DNA of 64,000 bases, taken from Lasiodiplodia sp. COLG20 (taxonomy: Eukaryota; Ascomycota; Dothideomycetes; Botryosphaeriales; Botryosphaeriaceae). The stretch covers positions 3,348,001 through 3,412,000 of the forward strand of contig VNWV01000001.1 in NCBI GenBank assembly GCA_009801085.1, in the 5' to 3' direction. This document shows positions 9,128 to 19,843 of the stretch, piece by piece. Made by a program: the position numbers and the translations under genes. Numbering within the stretch: position 1 is the first letter of the stretch; every line of letters begins with the position of its first letter. The notes under the pieces were generated by a model, which was not told the origin of the DNA, made no database searches, and was given only the letters and a program-made list of their open reading frames with translations.

Positions 9128-11483
9128 CTAATGGAGACCGAATTCGAACCACTGGTCCAACCCAGGCAGCGAGGACAGATCGTCCAATCCAAACGAGTAA
9201 AGACCCTGCGTGGCATCGGCATTTTGGGGAGTGGTCGTTGTCTGACGTGGCGTGGCCGGCTCGTTGCATTGCAGTGTGTGTTGCCGGTTCATGGCCCACT
9301 GTCTGAACTGCGCATAAGCGACTCCACTGGCGGCAGGCGAGGTCACGCTGCAGCTGTCCAGCCGATGGATGGCCGTCTCGAGAGCTTCCACGGTGAGTTT
9401 CTCAGAACTGTCGGAGAAGACGCCCACCGACATCTTTTTGAGGAGCTTGATCCCCGCGTCGCATGCAGTCTGCAAGCGAGTGTTCCGCACTGAGATGCGC
9501 CGCGCGAGCACTGCTAGCAGAGCAGCGCAGCAGGAAGAAAACTCGGTGTATGATGATCTGGCCAATCCCATCTCATTGTCCAAAGTCTGACAGAGGTCAA
9601 TGACGGCGAGAGCACCACAGATGCAATCGTCAACAAGCTCATCACGCATCCTGGTCCACTCCGGCATCTGTACGTTTTCCGCCATCTCAGAAGTGCCTCC
9701 TTTGAGTATAAAGGAGCGGCCGAGGAAAATGAAGATGAGGTGATACATCAGAGCCAAGTGAATGTTGAGACGAAAGAGCGGCTTTCCCGGCGTCAAGTCC
9801 CTGCAGAACGTGTCTTCAGGCAGGCTTTGCCAATACTGCTGCAGTTCTTGCTTAAGCTGTAGGACTGGCTGTATCAAAGCGGGGCTACGTTTTCTGGACG
9901 CCCTTTTGAACGTGAATCTACACCAAGTCGGTAAGAACCCTTGTCGTCTGGGGATCAACCTTACATGGCTTCCTTGGCGTTCTCCAGGGCCTCTGTAAGC
10001 CTGATCATAGCCAACATGTTTGGCAAAGCATGGGTCTGTGGCGCCACTCGTAGCTCTGGCAGATCTTGGGGCAGGTCCACATCGACTTCTGCTCGTGGGA
10101 TCGACACGGGTCTCCCGTGCAAAACGCATATCCGCCTGCAGGGTGTTAACATGTGGTCGTAGGAGGGGGCAATCGCGTGTACCGTTCCAGCGTATACGCA
10201 GTCCACCACAATCTCCTTCGTAGCTCCACCTGCCAGGATGCGAGTGTTCTGTGGTGTTTGCGATGCATGCCGTTTTGCGTGGCAATCTTGATGGCAATGC
10301 CGAGATAGGTGCAGGACAAGCCCGCGGCATCAATGGGAAGGGTGTACACGCCGAGTAAGAGAAACGCCTGAACGCTTTCAATGGAAGCAACTGCGATGAC
10401 GTCTGAGATGAGCCCAGAAGCCTTGTGGTAAAATTCGAGCGCCAGAATGTCGTCCGCTCCGTGGTCTGTGCCATCTTCTGCTGATGAACTGAGATGGGCG
10501 AACTGTGTGCCGATGGCAAAGATCATCAAGATGGTGCAGACCCAGGGTGCGTCGTTGATGTCCAGCTCTGGAGACAGCGAATAGAATCTTCCCAGTTTTT
10601 GTTGCAAGGTTTGCTCGTCGACGTACGAATAATTTGTCTGGGCGAATTTGAAAAAGACGTCGGCAAGGAACGCTGCAACTTCGGGTGGTGGGAAAGAGCC
10701 AACCGCATCGATGACAACGGATGCCTGAGAGCGAAGCTTGATCGCCGATGGTGAGTCTGCTGGAGCATCCGATCTGCTTTGTAGCTGCTGAGGTGAGCGG
10801 AGACGTTTGTGATTGCGGATGCTGGGCGGCGTACTTCGGGTACCGCTTCGTTCAACCGACGTTCAACTCTCTGCTGAAGCCGGAGGGAGAAGTTGGAGTG
10901 AGAGAGCTCTCCGGAATACGCTTTGCTTGACGTCAGGGTCACAGCGGGGAAACGTGAGCGAGTGAACTCACATGCTGAGGTGGGAGACACAGGGTTGATG
11001 GTGAATTCTTCATCTTCGCTGGCCGCATGAGGGCCATGGTCATGAGCTGCCGGGCGGAGAGAGGCGAGAATATCGGCAAGACGTGCTTTCTCGAAGCACA
11101 CGGTCCCGGTAGAGTGCTCGACAATTTGTTCCAACAGGCGGATTCTGTCTGCATCGAAAAAGCTTTGTTGATAATCAGAAACAGCCGTGGGGCGATCGAC
11201 GGAGAAGATGCTACCTGTCGTGGGGAGTGGCAGTTTGAGTACGGGGTCCGTAGCCACAGGGACGGCGAAATCGAGTACACCGTGAGCAAGGATCACCGCC
11301 GGGGCATTTTTCTTTTAGCCTCCGGCATTCGTTGCACCTGAGCAAGCAGTAAGCGGCATATCATGCGGATAAGACGCAAGGGTTTGCTGACGCGCGCGCT
11401 ACCCGCTTCCTGCTTTCTGGAGATTCACCATGTCTCTTGCGTCGTGTTCCGGAAGGAGTGGAGTTGCCTGCACCTGCATCCAT
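9128..11483 (-). CDS. Zn2Cys6 transcription factor with fungal_trans domain
   Basis: Six exons give 693 aa; introns are 11338-11391, 11145-11214, 10788-10843, 10136-10182 and 9918-9964. The N-terminus reads MDAGAGNSTPSG, then a basic stretch and the binuclear zinc cluster CNECRRLKEKCPGGDPCSRC followed by TRFRRPC; the first cysteine codon is built across intron 1. The middle homology region contains SGELSHSNFSLRLQQR, EVAAFLADVFFKFAQTNYSY and ELRRRLWWTAYTLER, typical of fungal-specific transcription factors. It would act in the nucleus on CGG-type sites. It is divergently placed to a second Zn2Cys6 gene, sharing about 500 bp of promoter, and sits beside glycosidase genes, so control of that island is a reasonable inference. 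The first donor (GTCAGC) is slightly unusual. Target genes are unknown. Confidence 0.85.
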
Positions 11484-11980
11484 TAGGAAAGCAGCTCCGC
11501 TCGTCTTGCGTTAGAAGATGCGCACTACCTTGGTTGTTTAGGAAGTCACACCTGGCAAAATTTCACGTCATGCGGGGCAAACATATCACGTGCATTGCGC
11601 GCTAGATTTGGACGACATTCACGAACCATGAGATCTCGAGTCTCCAGTCAATAAGATGCTGGATTCATCCGATGATGAAGAAAATATTGATGAGAAGTAA
11701 GGTATTCTTCGAACAAGGCACCAGGAGAATTCGAGCAGGCCGGGAAAGAGAGCCACTTTTGCAATAGTCTCATTACAAGAGTATTTTTTTCCCCTAGGTT
11801 TTGTAGAGTTTACGTCTTCGAACCGCCGGCCACATATTTCGGCGGTAAGCGGGCGTTGGGACGCTTCGGCATTTTCGCTTACGTCCGCCTACCCCGCTTG
11901 CGCCCGGACTTACGCCACTTCAAAGTACATGCGGAGATAACGTTTCATCATACGGCCGACGGACTTTCATCACCACCTTC
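11484..11980. promoter_or_regulatory. Shared divergent promoter of two Zn2Cys6 regulators
   Basis: About 500 bp separate the two divergent start codons (11483 minus, 11981 plus). The stretch has no coding potential and must carry both promoters. CGG and CCG triplets occur at 11820-11850 but no clear inverted CGG pair with standard spacing was identified. Confidence 0.6.
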
Positions 11981-14190
11981 ATGGAGCGACAACCCCGCAG
12001 GCGCCGAAGACCGGCTCTATCGTGCACCGAGTGCCGGCGCCGCAAGATCAAGTGTGACCGCAATGATCCTTGCGCGCACTGCGTCTCCGCTCACGTTCGG
12101 TGTACCTACAAGATTTACGGCGATAAGCCCATCGTCCGGCAACAACCCGAACAGGACAACCCAAGGGCATCGACGTCAAGCCAGACTCAGCGGGTTAGCA
12201 CGGCTAGACCCGTCACAGACCGAGGTAGCCAGCCCCGGGCTGTAGTAGCTGCAGCAGAACAGAGCGCCACTCTCAACAACCTCGGCCATAATGACATCCG
12301 ACCGCAGAATCAGGAGGCTGAACCAGTGCAGCGAGCCCAGACTCTTCCAGAGCCTCCAGCATCCAATCCTTTGCATGCGTTATCCGAATCCGGTCGGGAA
12401 ATTCTCACGCGTCAGTCCGGCCTGCAGGACTCGCAGATAACCTTGAACAAAACGAGGACTTTACGATGGAGTCATTGGTTAGGGACTGCTCCAGAGGTAC
12501 AGCCTGCATCAGCATGTAGCCCGTGACTATTCGCTGATTGCTTTTCAAGTTCATAATGATCGATGCCTGTTATGCCGAGGCAACTGGAAATGGCAAGGGC
12601 ACATTCTTTCAAGGAGCCGAGACTGCAGCATTGACTGCCCAGATGGGCTATCTCCTCCAGAAATGCAAAGACATAGCAAGGAAGCTCAAAGTTGGAAGAC
12701 CTAGCAGAAGTCTCTCGCGTCCTGAATTCAATCTCGCGTTGCCTTCTCGCGAGGTAACCGACAAGATGGTGTCCCTGTATTTTCAATCATACGAATCGAC
12801 CCACCGAATACTCCACGTGCCTACCTTTTGGAATGAGTACGAGGGATACTGGAGAGATCCGGAAAGAGCCACGACTGACCTACGCCTTAAAATCCTGCTG
12901 GTCATCGGGATTGGATCAAGTCTCCATGAGCAAGAAGATGCTGGATTCCGCAACGTAGTTCATCATTGGGTATATGCCGCCCAGTCGTGGCTTTCTGGAC
13001 CACTCGAAAAGGATCGTCTGGAAATCACTGGCCTGCAGATACATTGCTTGACAGTCTTGGCAAGACAGATCTTCTCCATTGGAGGCGATCTGGTGTGGAT
13101 GTCCATGGGATCGCTCATCCACAGTGCCATGCAAATGGGGTTGCATCGTGATCCCAAACATCTTCCGGAAATATCCGTGTTGCAAGCCGAACTTCGCAGG
13201 AGACTCTGGGCAACCATACTCGAAATGGTTGTACAGTCGTCTCTGGACTCAGCCATGCCGCCCAGGATTTCCTTTGATGAGTTCGACACGGAGGCGCCTT
13301 CCAACAACAACGATGATGAGATGGACGAATCGACGACAACACTCCAGCCTCACTCCAAGGACACCTACACCATGACTTCGATGCAGCTTCTCCTTCTCGA
13401 CTCACTACCAACCCGTCTCCGAGTCCTCCATCTTCTGAACGGCTTGCACTCTGAGCTTTCTTACTTGGATGTTCTTGCATTGAGTTCAGAAATAACCAAC
13501 ACATATCGAGCATGCAGCAGCTTCATGAAAGAGAATGAAGGATCCGGTGTGACACCCTTTCATCGAAATTTGTTGGATTACCTTGTGCGTCGGTTCATGG
13601 TTCCGTTACATTGCCCATTCGCCAGCAAAGCACGGACGAATCCATTGTTCCACTACTCGCTCAAGGCAAGTTTGGATGCCGCCATGTATATTGTCTCGCC
13701 CGAGCCAGACGAAGGCTTCTCTCATCTCATGGCTATCGGCGGAGGCATGTTCAGAGAGGGGTTCAGGTATGCATGCACGGTAATCAGTCTGGAACTACTC
13801 GCCCAGGTCGAGGCTCAACGGCTCGATGGTACGCTACACCGCAACCACCAATACATCGATCTTCTCAAGCAGTCCGTAAAAGACCTAATGTGGCTTTCGT
13901 TGGACCGGATTCGACAGGGTGAGACGAACATTAAAAGCCACATGTTTCTGTGCATGATTCTGGCCCAGGCTGAGGCGATGGAAGAGGGCACATCATGTGA
14001 ATTGAAGATGGCTCAGAGTGCAAGGGATAGCCTTGATTTTTGTCATGATTTGCTACTGACACGGCTTAACAATCTCTCCTCATCGTGTGACAGTACTCTG
14101 GGGCCTGTGTCCACAACTCCTGGCAGTGGACAAGACTTCGGACTCGACTTGGACTTCGGATATTTCTTTGCAGACGAAGAAATCTCTTAG
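11981..14190 (+). CDS. Zn2Cys6 transcription factor
   Basis: Two exons (11981-12496 and 12550-14190) give 718 aa. The zinc cluster lies at the N-terminus: CTECRRRKIKCDRNDPCAHC followed by VSAHVRC. A linker rich in Gln and Pro follows. The regulatory domain contains LYFQSYESTHRILHVPTF, GLHRDPKHLP and AELRRRLWATILEMVVQ, the fungal_trans signature. The acidic C-terminus (DFGLDLDFGYFFADEE) could act as an activation region. The intron is required: the first frame runs into a stop at 12524, while the second frame begins with KCKDIARKLKVGRPSRSL type sequence common in this family. The gene precedes, in the same direction, a FAD monooxygenase about 590 bp downstream, which may be one of its targets (inference). 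Confidence 0.88.
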
Positions 14191-14775
14191 ATGCTCAAAT
14201 CTCTAGACGCGTATGCAATTCTACAATGATTGTTGATTTATTCGCCGCGAGAATATATGACGAGGGCCCCATTAATTTAATATATTCAGTACCGTATCTC
14301 AGTCTCGCGTATATACAAAATAGAGATAATATACACATATATGCTTGATAAGAATTAAAGTTCATTCGCGAAAGTGGCTGAATACATCAAACTTAATTTT
14401 AGTTCTAAGAGAAAGCATTTCGTTGTAAGAACTCGGATATATCGGCATTAGCGTGCGACGCTGCTTCAACGTACCATTTCTAAATACTTTTTTTCTTGTC
14501 TGGCGATGCTGAATAAGAATTCTCGGCGATGCGGAGGTGCTGCAGTCTTACACCGAGTCGGGATTTAGAAGCAGTTGCATCGTGCGGAGATAATCGGTCT
14601 CATGGGTATTAAAATGCCGAGTGCACCACTCATTATTTAACAAGCTCCCTTCAACGTGAATCGTTCTCGCCAATCAATTGAGACATCCAAAGTCAATCTC
14701 CCGCACCAAATATTATCAAGGTACGCGGTCTTTCTCTTAAGTTATAAATCCAACCACTCACAAATCGGACAGATC
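14191..14775. other. Intergenic, monooxygenase promoter region
   Basis: About 585 bp of moderately AT-rich sequence between the regulator stop and the monooxygenase ATG. TATAAAT occurs at 14743-14749 but only 27 bp before the ATG, so it is doubtful as a core promoter. No gene seen. Confidence 0.5.
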
Positions 14776-16035
14776 ATGGCACCATTAAAGATCCTCATCA
14801 GCGGTGGTGGTATCGCTGGTAATGCCCTCGCCTTCTGGCTCACGAAGCTGGGACATGACATCACCATCGTCGAGCGGTTTCCCAGCCTGCGGGCTACCGG
14901 ACTCCAAGTGGATCTACGCGGTCATGGGATCGAGGTCATGAGACGCATGGGTCTTGAAGAGGATTTTCGTTCCAAGTCGGCCCCAGAGCAGGGCCTCCAG
15001 GTGGTCGACAGCTCTGGTAAGCAATGGGGCTACTTCCCCGCGAATAGGTCCGGCAAAGGGTTGCAGGGCTTCACTACCGATTTCGAAATCATGAGAGGGG
15101 ATCTGTGCCGCCTTCTGTTTGACGCCACGGAAAATCGGGCCAAGTACATCTTCGGGACATCGATCGAAAGCTTCGAAGAGAAGAGCGGCTGCATCGAGGT
15201 ACGATTCATGGATGGGAAGACGGACAAGTTTGATCTCTTGGTCGGTGCAGATGGCCAGGGGTCACGCACTCGCAAGATGATGCTCGGATCCGACACTGCG
15301 GATGCATTCTACCCATTCAAAGACGTCTACGTGGCGTACTTCACCATTCCTCGACCTATGAAAGACGGGGATGACTACATTGCCACATCGTACATGGCTC
15401 CCGGAAACCGGGTTATGTTTCTTCGAAGGCACAGCCCGCACGCGATCCAAGCGTATCTCATGTGCAAGACCAAGTCCGAGAGATTCAAGAAAGCTCGTCG
15501 AGGAGACGTTGGAGAGGAAAAAGAGGCTTTTGCAGAGATCTTCCGGGGCGCGGGGTGGCAGACAGGAGAGATCTTGAAGTGTCTCGATGGCGCTGACGAC
15601 TTCTACTGCGAGCGCATGGGCGTCGTGAAATTGCCATCGTGGTCCAACGGCCGTGTGACACTCGTTGGAGATGCCGCCTATTGTCCGTCGGCAAACACGG
15701 GGATGGGTACATCCTCCGCCATGGTGGGCGCTTACATTCTGGCCGGAGAGATTGGGAGGCACTGTGGGTCCTCTGACACAGAGGATAAAGAGGACGGCCT
15801 TGCAACCGCGCTTAAGGCTTACGAGGAAAAGTTCCGACCATTCATGGACCAAGTGCAGAAAGGATTGCCGGAAAAGGATGGAGTCTGGGACATGATGGCA
15901 TCGACATCGCTCGGAATTGCCATTATGAACTGCCTCTTCTGGATAGTCTCCTTGCTAAGGGTGAACATTTTCGGTTGGATTCTCCGAGAGGATGTTCGAG
16001 GATGGGACCTCCCCGCGTACAAAGAGATGTTGTAG
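14776..16035 (+). CDS. FAD-dependent aromatic-ring-type monooxygenase
   Basis: A single-exon 419-aa protein starting MAPLKILISGGGIAGNALAF, which puts the FAD-binding GxGxxG at residues 10-15, as usual for this family. An upstream in-frame ATG at 14656 would add 40 non-conserved residues and is less likely. The NAD(P)H/FAD DG motif is LLVGADGQGSRTR, and the second FAD motif is VTLVGDAAYCPSANTGMG. These three motifs define class A flavin monooxygenases, which hydroxylate phenolic or polyketide substrates with NAD(P)H and oxygen. Overall shape resembles TetX-like and salicylate-hydroxylase-like enzymes. A hydrophobic stretch near the C-terminus (IAIMNCLFWIVSLLRV) could associate with membrane. 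In this setting it may oxidise plant aromatics released by the neighbouring hydrolases (inference). Confidence 0.88.
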   Translation: MAPLKILISGGGIAGNALAFWLTKLGHDITIVERFPSLRATGLQVDLRGHGIEVMRRMGLEEDFRSKSAPEQGLQVVDSSGKQWGYFPANRSGKGLQGFTTDFEIMRGDLCRLLFDATENRAKYIFGTSIESFEEKSGCIEVRFMDGKTDKFDLLVGADGQGSRTRKMMLGSDTADAFYPFKDVYVAYFTIPRPMKDGDDYIATSYMAPGNRVMFLRRHSPHAIQAYLMCKTKSERFKKARRGDVGEEKEAFAEIFRGAGWQTGEILKCLDGADDFYCERMGVVKLPSWSNGRVTLVGDAAYCPSANTGMGTSSAMVGAYILAGEIGRHCGSSDTEDKEDGLATALKAYEEKFRPFMDQVQKGLPEKDGVWDMMASTSLGIAIMNCLFWIVSLLRVNIFGWILREDVRGWDLPAYKEML

Positions 16036-16075
16036 TGAAATTCTTAGGGTAACATTACTTTCCTTTCAAATACAT

Positions 16076-19000
16076 TTACATCTCCACTTCATACCTCGCA
16101 TAAGGCACCACCTCCACCACCCCAACCATCCCTGCCTCTACTTTCGGCGGCAGCTCGCCTCCCTGTAGCTGTGACAGAAGCTCTAGCAATGGTGGTTCAC
16201 CTACATTCTCGAGTCGCCCAAATACCGACCGTAAATAATTCCACATCGTCGTGGGCGTCACGACCAGCACCTCATTGTCCTCTCCAGGGCACAGATACGG
16301 CCCAATGTCCACATCGGCCGCGCTGCTGTCTATCGGTGGTAGCTGGTTTGAATTTACATAAACGGTGATAGCGTGCAACACGCGTGAGAAGCGGATGTAA
16401 GCGCCGTCTGTAGCCGAGCTGTTGGGTGGGGGCCAGGGGAAGGAAGTATGGTAGTATCCGACTCCAGAGGCGTTCTCGAGGCCGGGGATTTGAGTCCATG
16501 GGGAGAGAGTCGGTAAGTAATGGGTAGAGTTATGCTTGTGGGCGATGGTGGTAGCGTCGGAGATGTTGGATGGTGCTTCCCAGTGCTCGGCAGTGAGGGT
16601 CCAGTTGCGGAGTGGGAGGCTGGAAAGCAGGGTGGACGTGTTACTGAGTTGCAGTGAGCGGCCAGTGGAGAGCGTGAGCAATGTCTGAAGCTCGGACTGC
16701 GGTGGGCCGAGGTGGAGGTGAACTTTGCTTGGAGATTCGTACTTGTAGCCGAGGAGGTTGGGAGGGACGGAGGTGGCGTGAAAGGTAGGCCTGATTGCGC
16801 CGTCTAGCGTGTTCTCGCCGAAAGCGATGATCAGTGTCTGGTTGCCTCTGAGGTTGATCGGCAATACAGTCTTGTTGTTCTCCACATTGAACACTAAAAG
16901 GGCGCTTTGTTCCCAGTCCAAGGGTTGAGAATGTAGGGAGCCTTTGTGGTTGAGACGTGAATCCTGCCTCGACAAGGAGAGCCGTCGCAGAAAAGGAACG
17001 CATAGTCGAGTCCCTCAGTCTCATCTTCTCGCCACGTCGAATACAGGGTACTGTTTGTCTCCGTACGAATCCAAGGGTTCAGCCCGATGGAGGATAGTAG
17101 CTGCACTAAGTGTTGGCTCTCGCAGGAGTGAACATTCTCAGACTCCAATAGGTTCGAGATGGCGGATTCCACAGAATTTCGGTCGCTGTTGTTCCCAGAA
17201 CTGTAATAACCATGTGCATTACCACTGAAGATAATCGGCAGACCGGCTTCTGCGAAGCTTCTTAGTTGAAATGTAGCTTCGAGCGTCAGGTTGCTTGATT
17301 CCGGAAGAACCAAGGCTTTGTAGCGTGGGCCATCTGGAGCGAGTACGTCATCTTTCACGTGAGCCTGTGGGAGGCGGAAAGTATCTGCAGTCAGGTACTC
17401 GTATGTCCACCCTTCGTCTGTCAGCATTTATCACTTTAGCCCGTTGACCATGGCTTACCATCCTTGACCAATCCGTCGAGCTGGTAGGGCATGGCAACCC
17501 CTGAAACCCTTGTAGAGACTTTGTTGTATATGGCAATATCCGTTCTGGGGATTCCTTGCTGTTGTACGAACTGCACCCTTGCCATGTACGCCATGGCCCC
17601 CGCCAATCCATGGTTCCAAGAAGGCTGTTTGTTGCTAAATAGTTCTGAAAAAAGATACGAGAACGGGGTGTACCCAGGCCATGTGGTGTTGTAGTAGTTC
17701 CCGGAGAAGGCTTGCCCGTGGATGACGACCTGATTCACACCACCAACCACGGCACGGTTGACGGACCAAATCAACCGAGGAATTGTTAGTTGATATGCCT
17801 TATTTCGCTCCGCCCCCATCTCGTTAGAGACCACTCTCCTACCGGCCAAGTGAGCTGCGCCTGAGAACTGGAGATAGCTGTCCACATTGTTGTTGAATCC
17901 AAGGCTTTCGCATTCCGGCGCATCGGAGAATGGAACATTGACTGCTGTATCCATGGGCATATTGTACGAGACCTGGGATGACGTTTGCAGACCGAGGTTC
18001 TCGTGGACCCATCTTCTTAGTTCCTCAAGATACTCTCTGTAACAGCCTTGGAGGAGTTCGCGGTAGTCGTTCATGTAACCCTGCCCACCATCCTCAGTAT
18101 CAAGCAAGCATTGGACTTGCCCTGGATCCGACGGCTGGAGGCCGATGTTGTTGTTTCCCCACATGATCAGAGGGAGAAAAGGACGAATAGAGTAGCCGTA
18201 TTTCTGTTCGAACTTGGTAGGGATCGCAGGTGTCCAGTTGATATGGGATATGAGCTCCATGCTATCCTCCCATGCTGCCGCAGCGTTAGTTCGTATCAAA
18301 AGCGACTTGAAAATACGGGGGAATTACCATAGTTCCCCACATCTGCCAACAACTCCCTTACATCGCTGTCGAGTATGTGACTCTTCCAGAAATTCTCTAC
18401 TACCTTGGCCCCTGTGGCACTAAAGTGGTCTACAGTGTATGATCCATTGTCGAAAATCGTTCTTGTATCGTTGTAGGGGAAGTCTAGGTTCTTGGCCAAG
18501 GTTTGCTTTTCGTAGAATGCAAACAGCCAGAATCTCGCGCGGTTGATTGGAGCACCGAAGTTGAAAGAAACATGACCTGATGACGTGACTTGAGTTGTCA
18601 AGTCTCTCAGAGAGCCGTAGCTCAAAGTAAGGCTTAAGTAAGAGGTGTATTCGGGCGCCTGCAGCGATCCGTCGGGGATTGAGACATTCGTTTCTGCCGA
18701 TGCTTCTGCGAAAACAAGAGCGACGAGCTTTCCTTCTCCCCAGCCGGGAATGGTGCCCGTGAAGGATCCGTTCTCTGGTACGCGGGAGAAATGAGGAACC
18801 TTCGGTTCTGCAATGAGCCAAAAGCGGACGTTTCCAATGGATACAAGACTTACCAAGTCCCACTGAAGTCCTTGATCGGTGCTCTCTGCAGGGACACCCT
18901 GCCCCTGACTTGGACCAAGTGCAAAGTCCATGACCATGTCGTGATCTTTGTGGGCTTCCAAGGCGATGCGAAAGGCGTCCAGGAATGCAGGTGTGCCGAA

Positions 19001-19294
19001 ACCATTTTTTGACCAATTAGCGGCGGGAATGTAGGTGTCTATCACTCCTCCATAGCCATAGAAAGGGAGAAACTCGATGCCGCCCGCACCGATGTCACCG
19101 GCAGCCTTGATGTCTTCTGCCAGCAATGTTTTGTTCATGCCAGCGTCGGGAAGCCAGTATCTGAATCGAGGGCGGACCCTTGCAGATGGGACTTCGAATG
19201 TACCGACATGTGTTGGTGTGCCGGCAGAAATGTTCAGGGCCCAGGGAGTGAGACATAGAAAGAAGACAGTGTAGAGAAGCCTGAAGGCAGACAT
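16076..19294 (-). pseudogene. Secreted GH106-like glycosidase with a single-base frameshift
   Basis: Four exons (18854-19294, 18328-18799, 17459-18274, 16076-17417; introns 18800-18853, 18275-18327, 17418-17458) encode about 1,023 aa. The N-terminal MSAFRLLYTVFFLCLTPWA looks like a signal peptide. It is followed by RVRPRFRYWLPDAGMNKTLL, KAAGDIGAGGIEFLPFYGYG and a C-terminal jelly-roll-like part with many N-glycosylation sequons, resembling fungal GH106-type alpha-L-rhamnosidase-like proteins. The frame shifts at a run of four A (16896-16899): YILNPWTGNKAPF ends in one frame and LVFNVENNKTVLPINLRGNQ continues in another, with no room for an intron. The exon total is one base short of a multiple of three. 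This is either a recent inactivating deletion or a homopolymer sequencing error. It lies next to a GH78 rhamnosidase, which supports a role in rhamnose release. Family assignment is from memory of the motif pattern. Confidence 0.65.
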
Positions 19295-19843
19295 TGCATC
19301 AAGAAGATTGATGGGCTGTAAGGTCACCGGAGTAAAACAAGGACTATACACTAGAAGAAAATGGCGAGAAGGCTGTAAGCCTTTATCTACGTAAAAGGTA
19401 GGACGGGTTTGCGTATATGATGACGCACTCACATCAATCTCTGGTAGATGTTGGACCCGCCAGGGTGTTCTGACCACCATGACGAGCACCTTCTACTTGC
19501 TAAGCTAGAGGGCTAAAAAGGTGGGATCGACAATCCGCTGCTTAAGAGCGAATGAGATGATCGTGTAGCAATTTTTTATATTAATCGACATGCTCAATAG
19601 GGAATTTAGAGCGGGGAAGCCGACAAGGGTTGGTTTTAGCGCTAGATATATATCGTATTATATACGAATACGTAGACGCAGCCCCTCAGCTACATATATC
19701 GCGCAGCAACAAGCAACGTTATCGTATTCGTGTTAGACTATAGGTCCAAAGTCGTAAATTTTAGCCGGACTCTACATCGAGACCGGGCTTTCTAAGCACG
19801 GCTTAGGCTAAACATTTCTACAGAGGATGAGAAAGCTTTAATT
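19295..19843. other. Intergenic, promoter of the GH106-like gene
   Basis: About 550 bp without a gene. GGCTAAA, the XlnR-type site known from Aspergillus, occurs at 19511-19517, about 220 bp upstream of the GH106-like start; functional meaning is not shown. The half nearer 19843 is more AT-rich, around 19640-19700. Confidence 0.45.

Noticed and set aside
10146..10519. N-terminal part of a 463-aa continuous frame
   Set aside because: Its first ~200 residues run through two introns and are not family-like; only the part from about 9917 downward is a real exon of the Zn2Cys6 gene.
14656..14775. 40-residue N-terminal extension of the FAD monooxygenase
   Set aside because: Residues before MAPLKILISGGGIAG are not family-like and would displace the FAD motif from its normal position.
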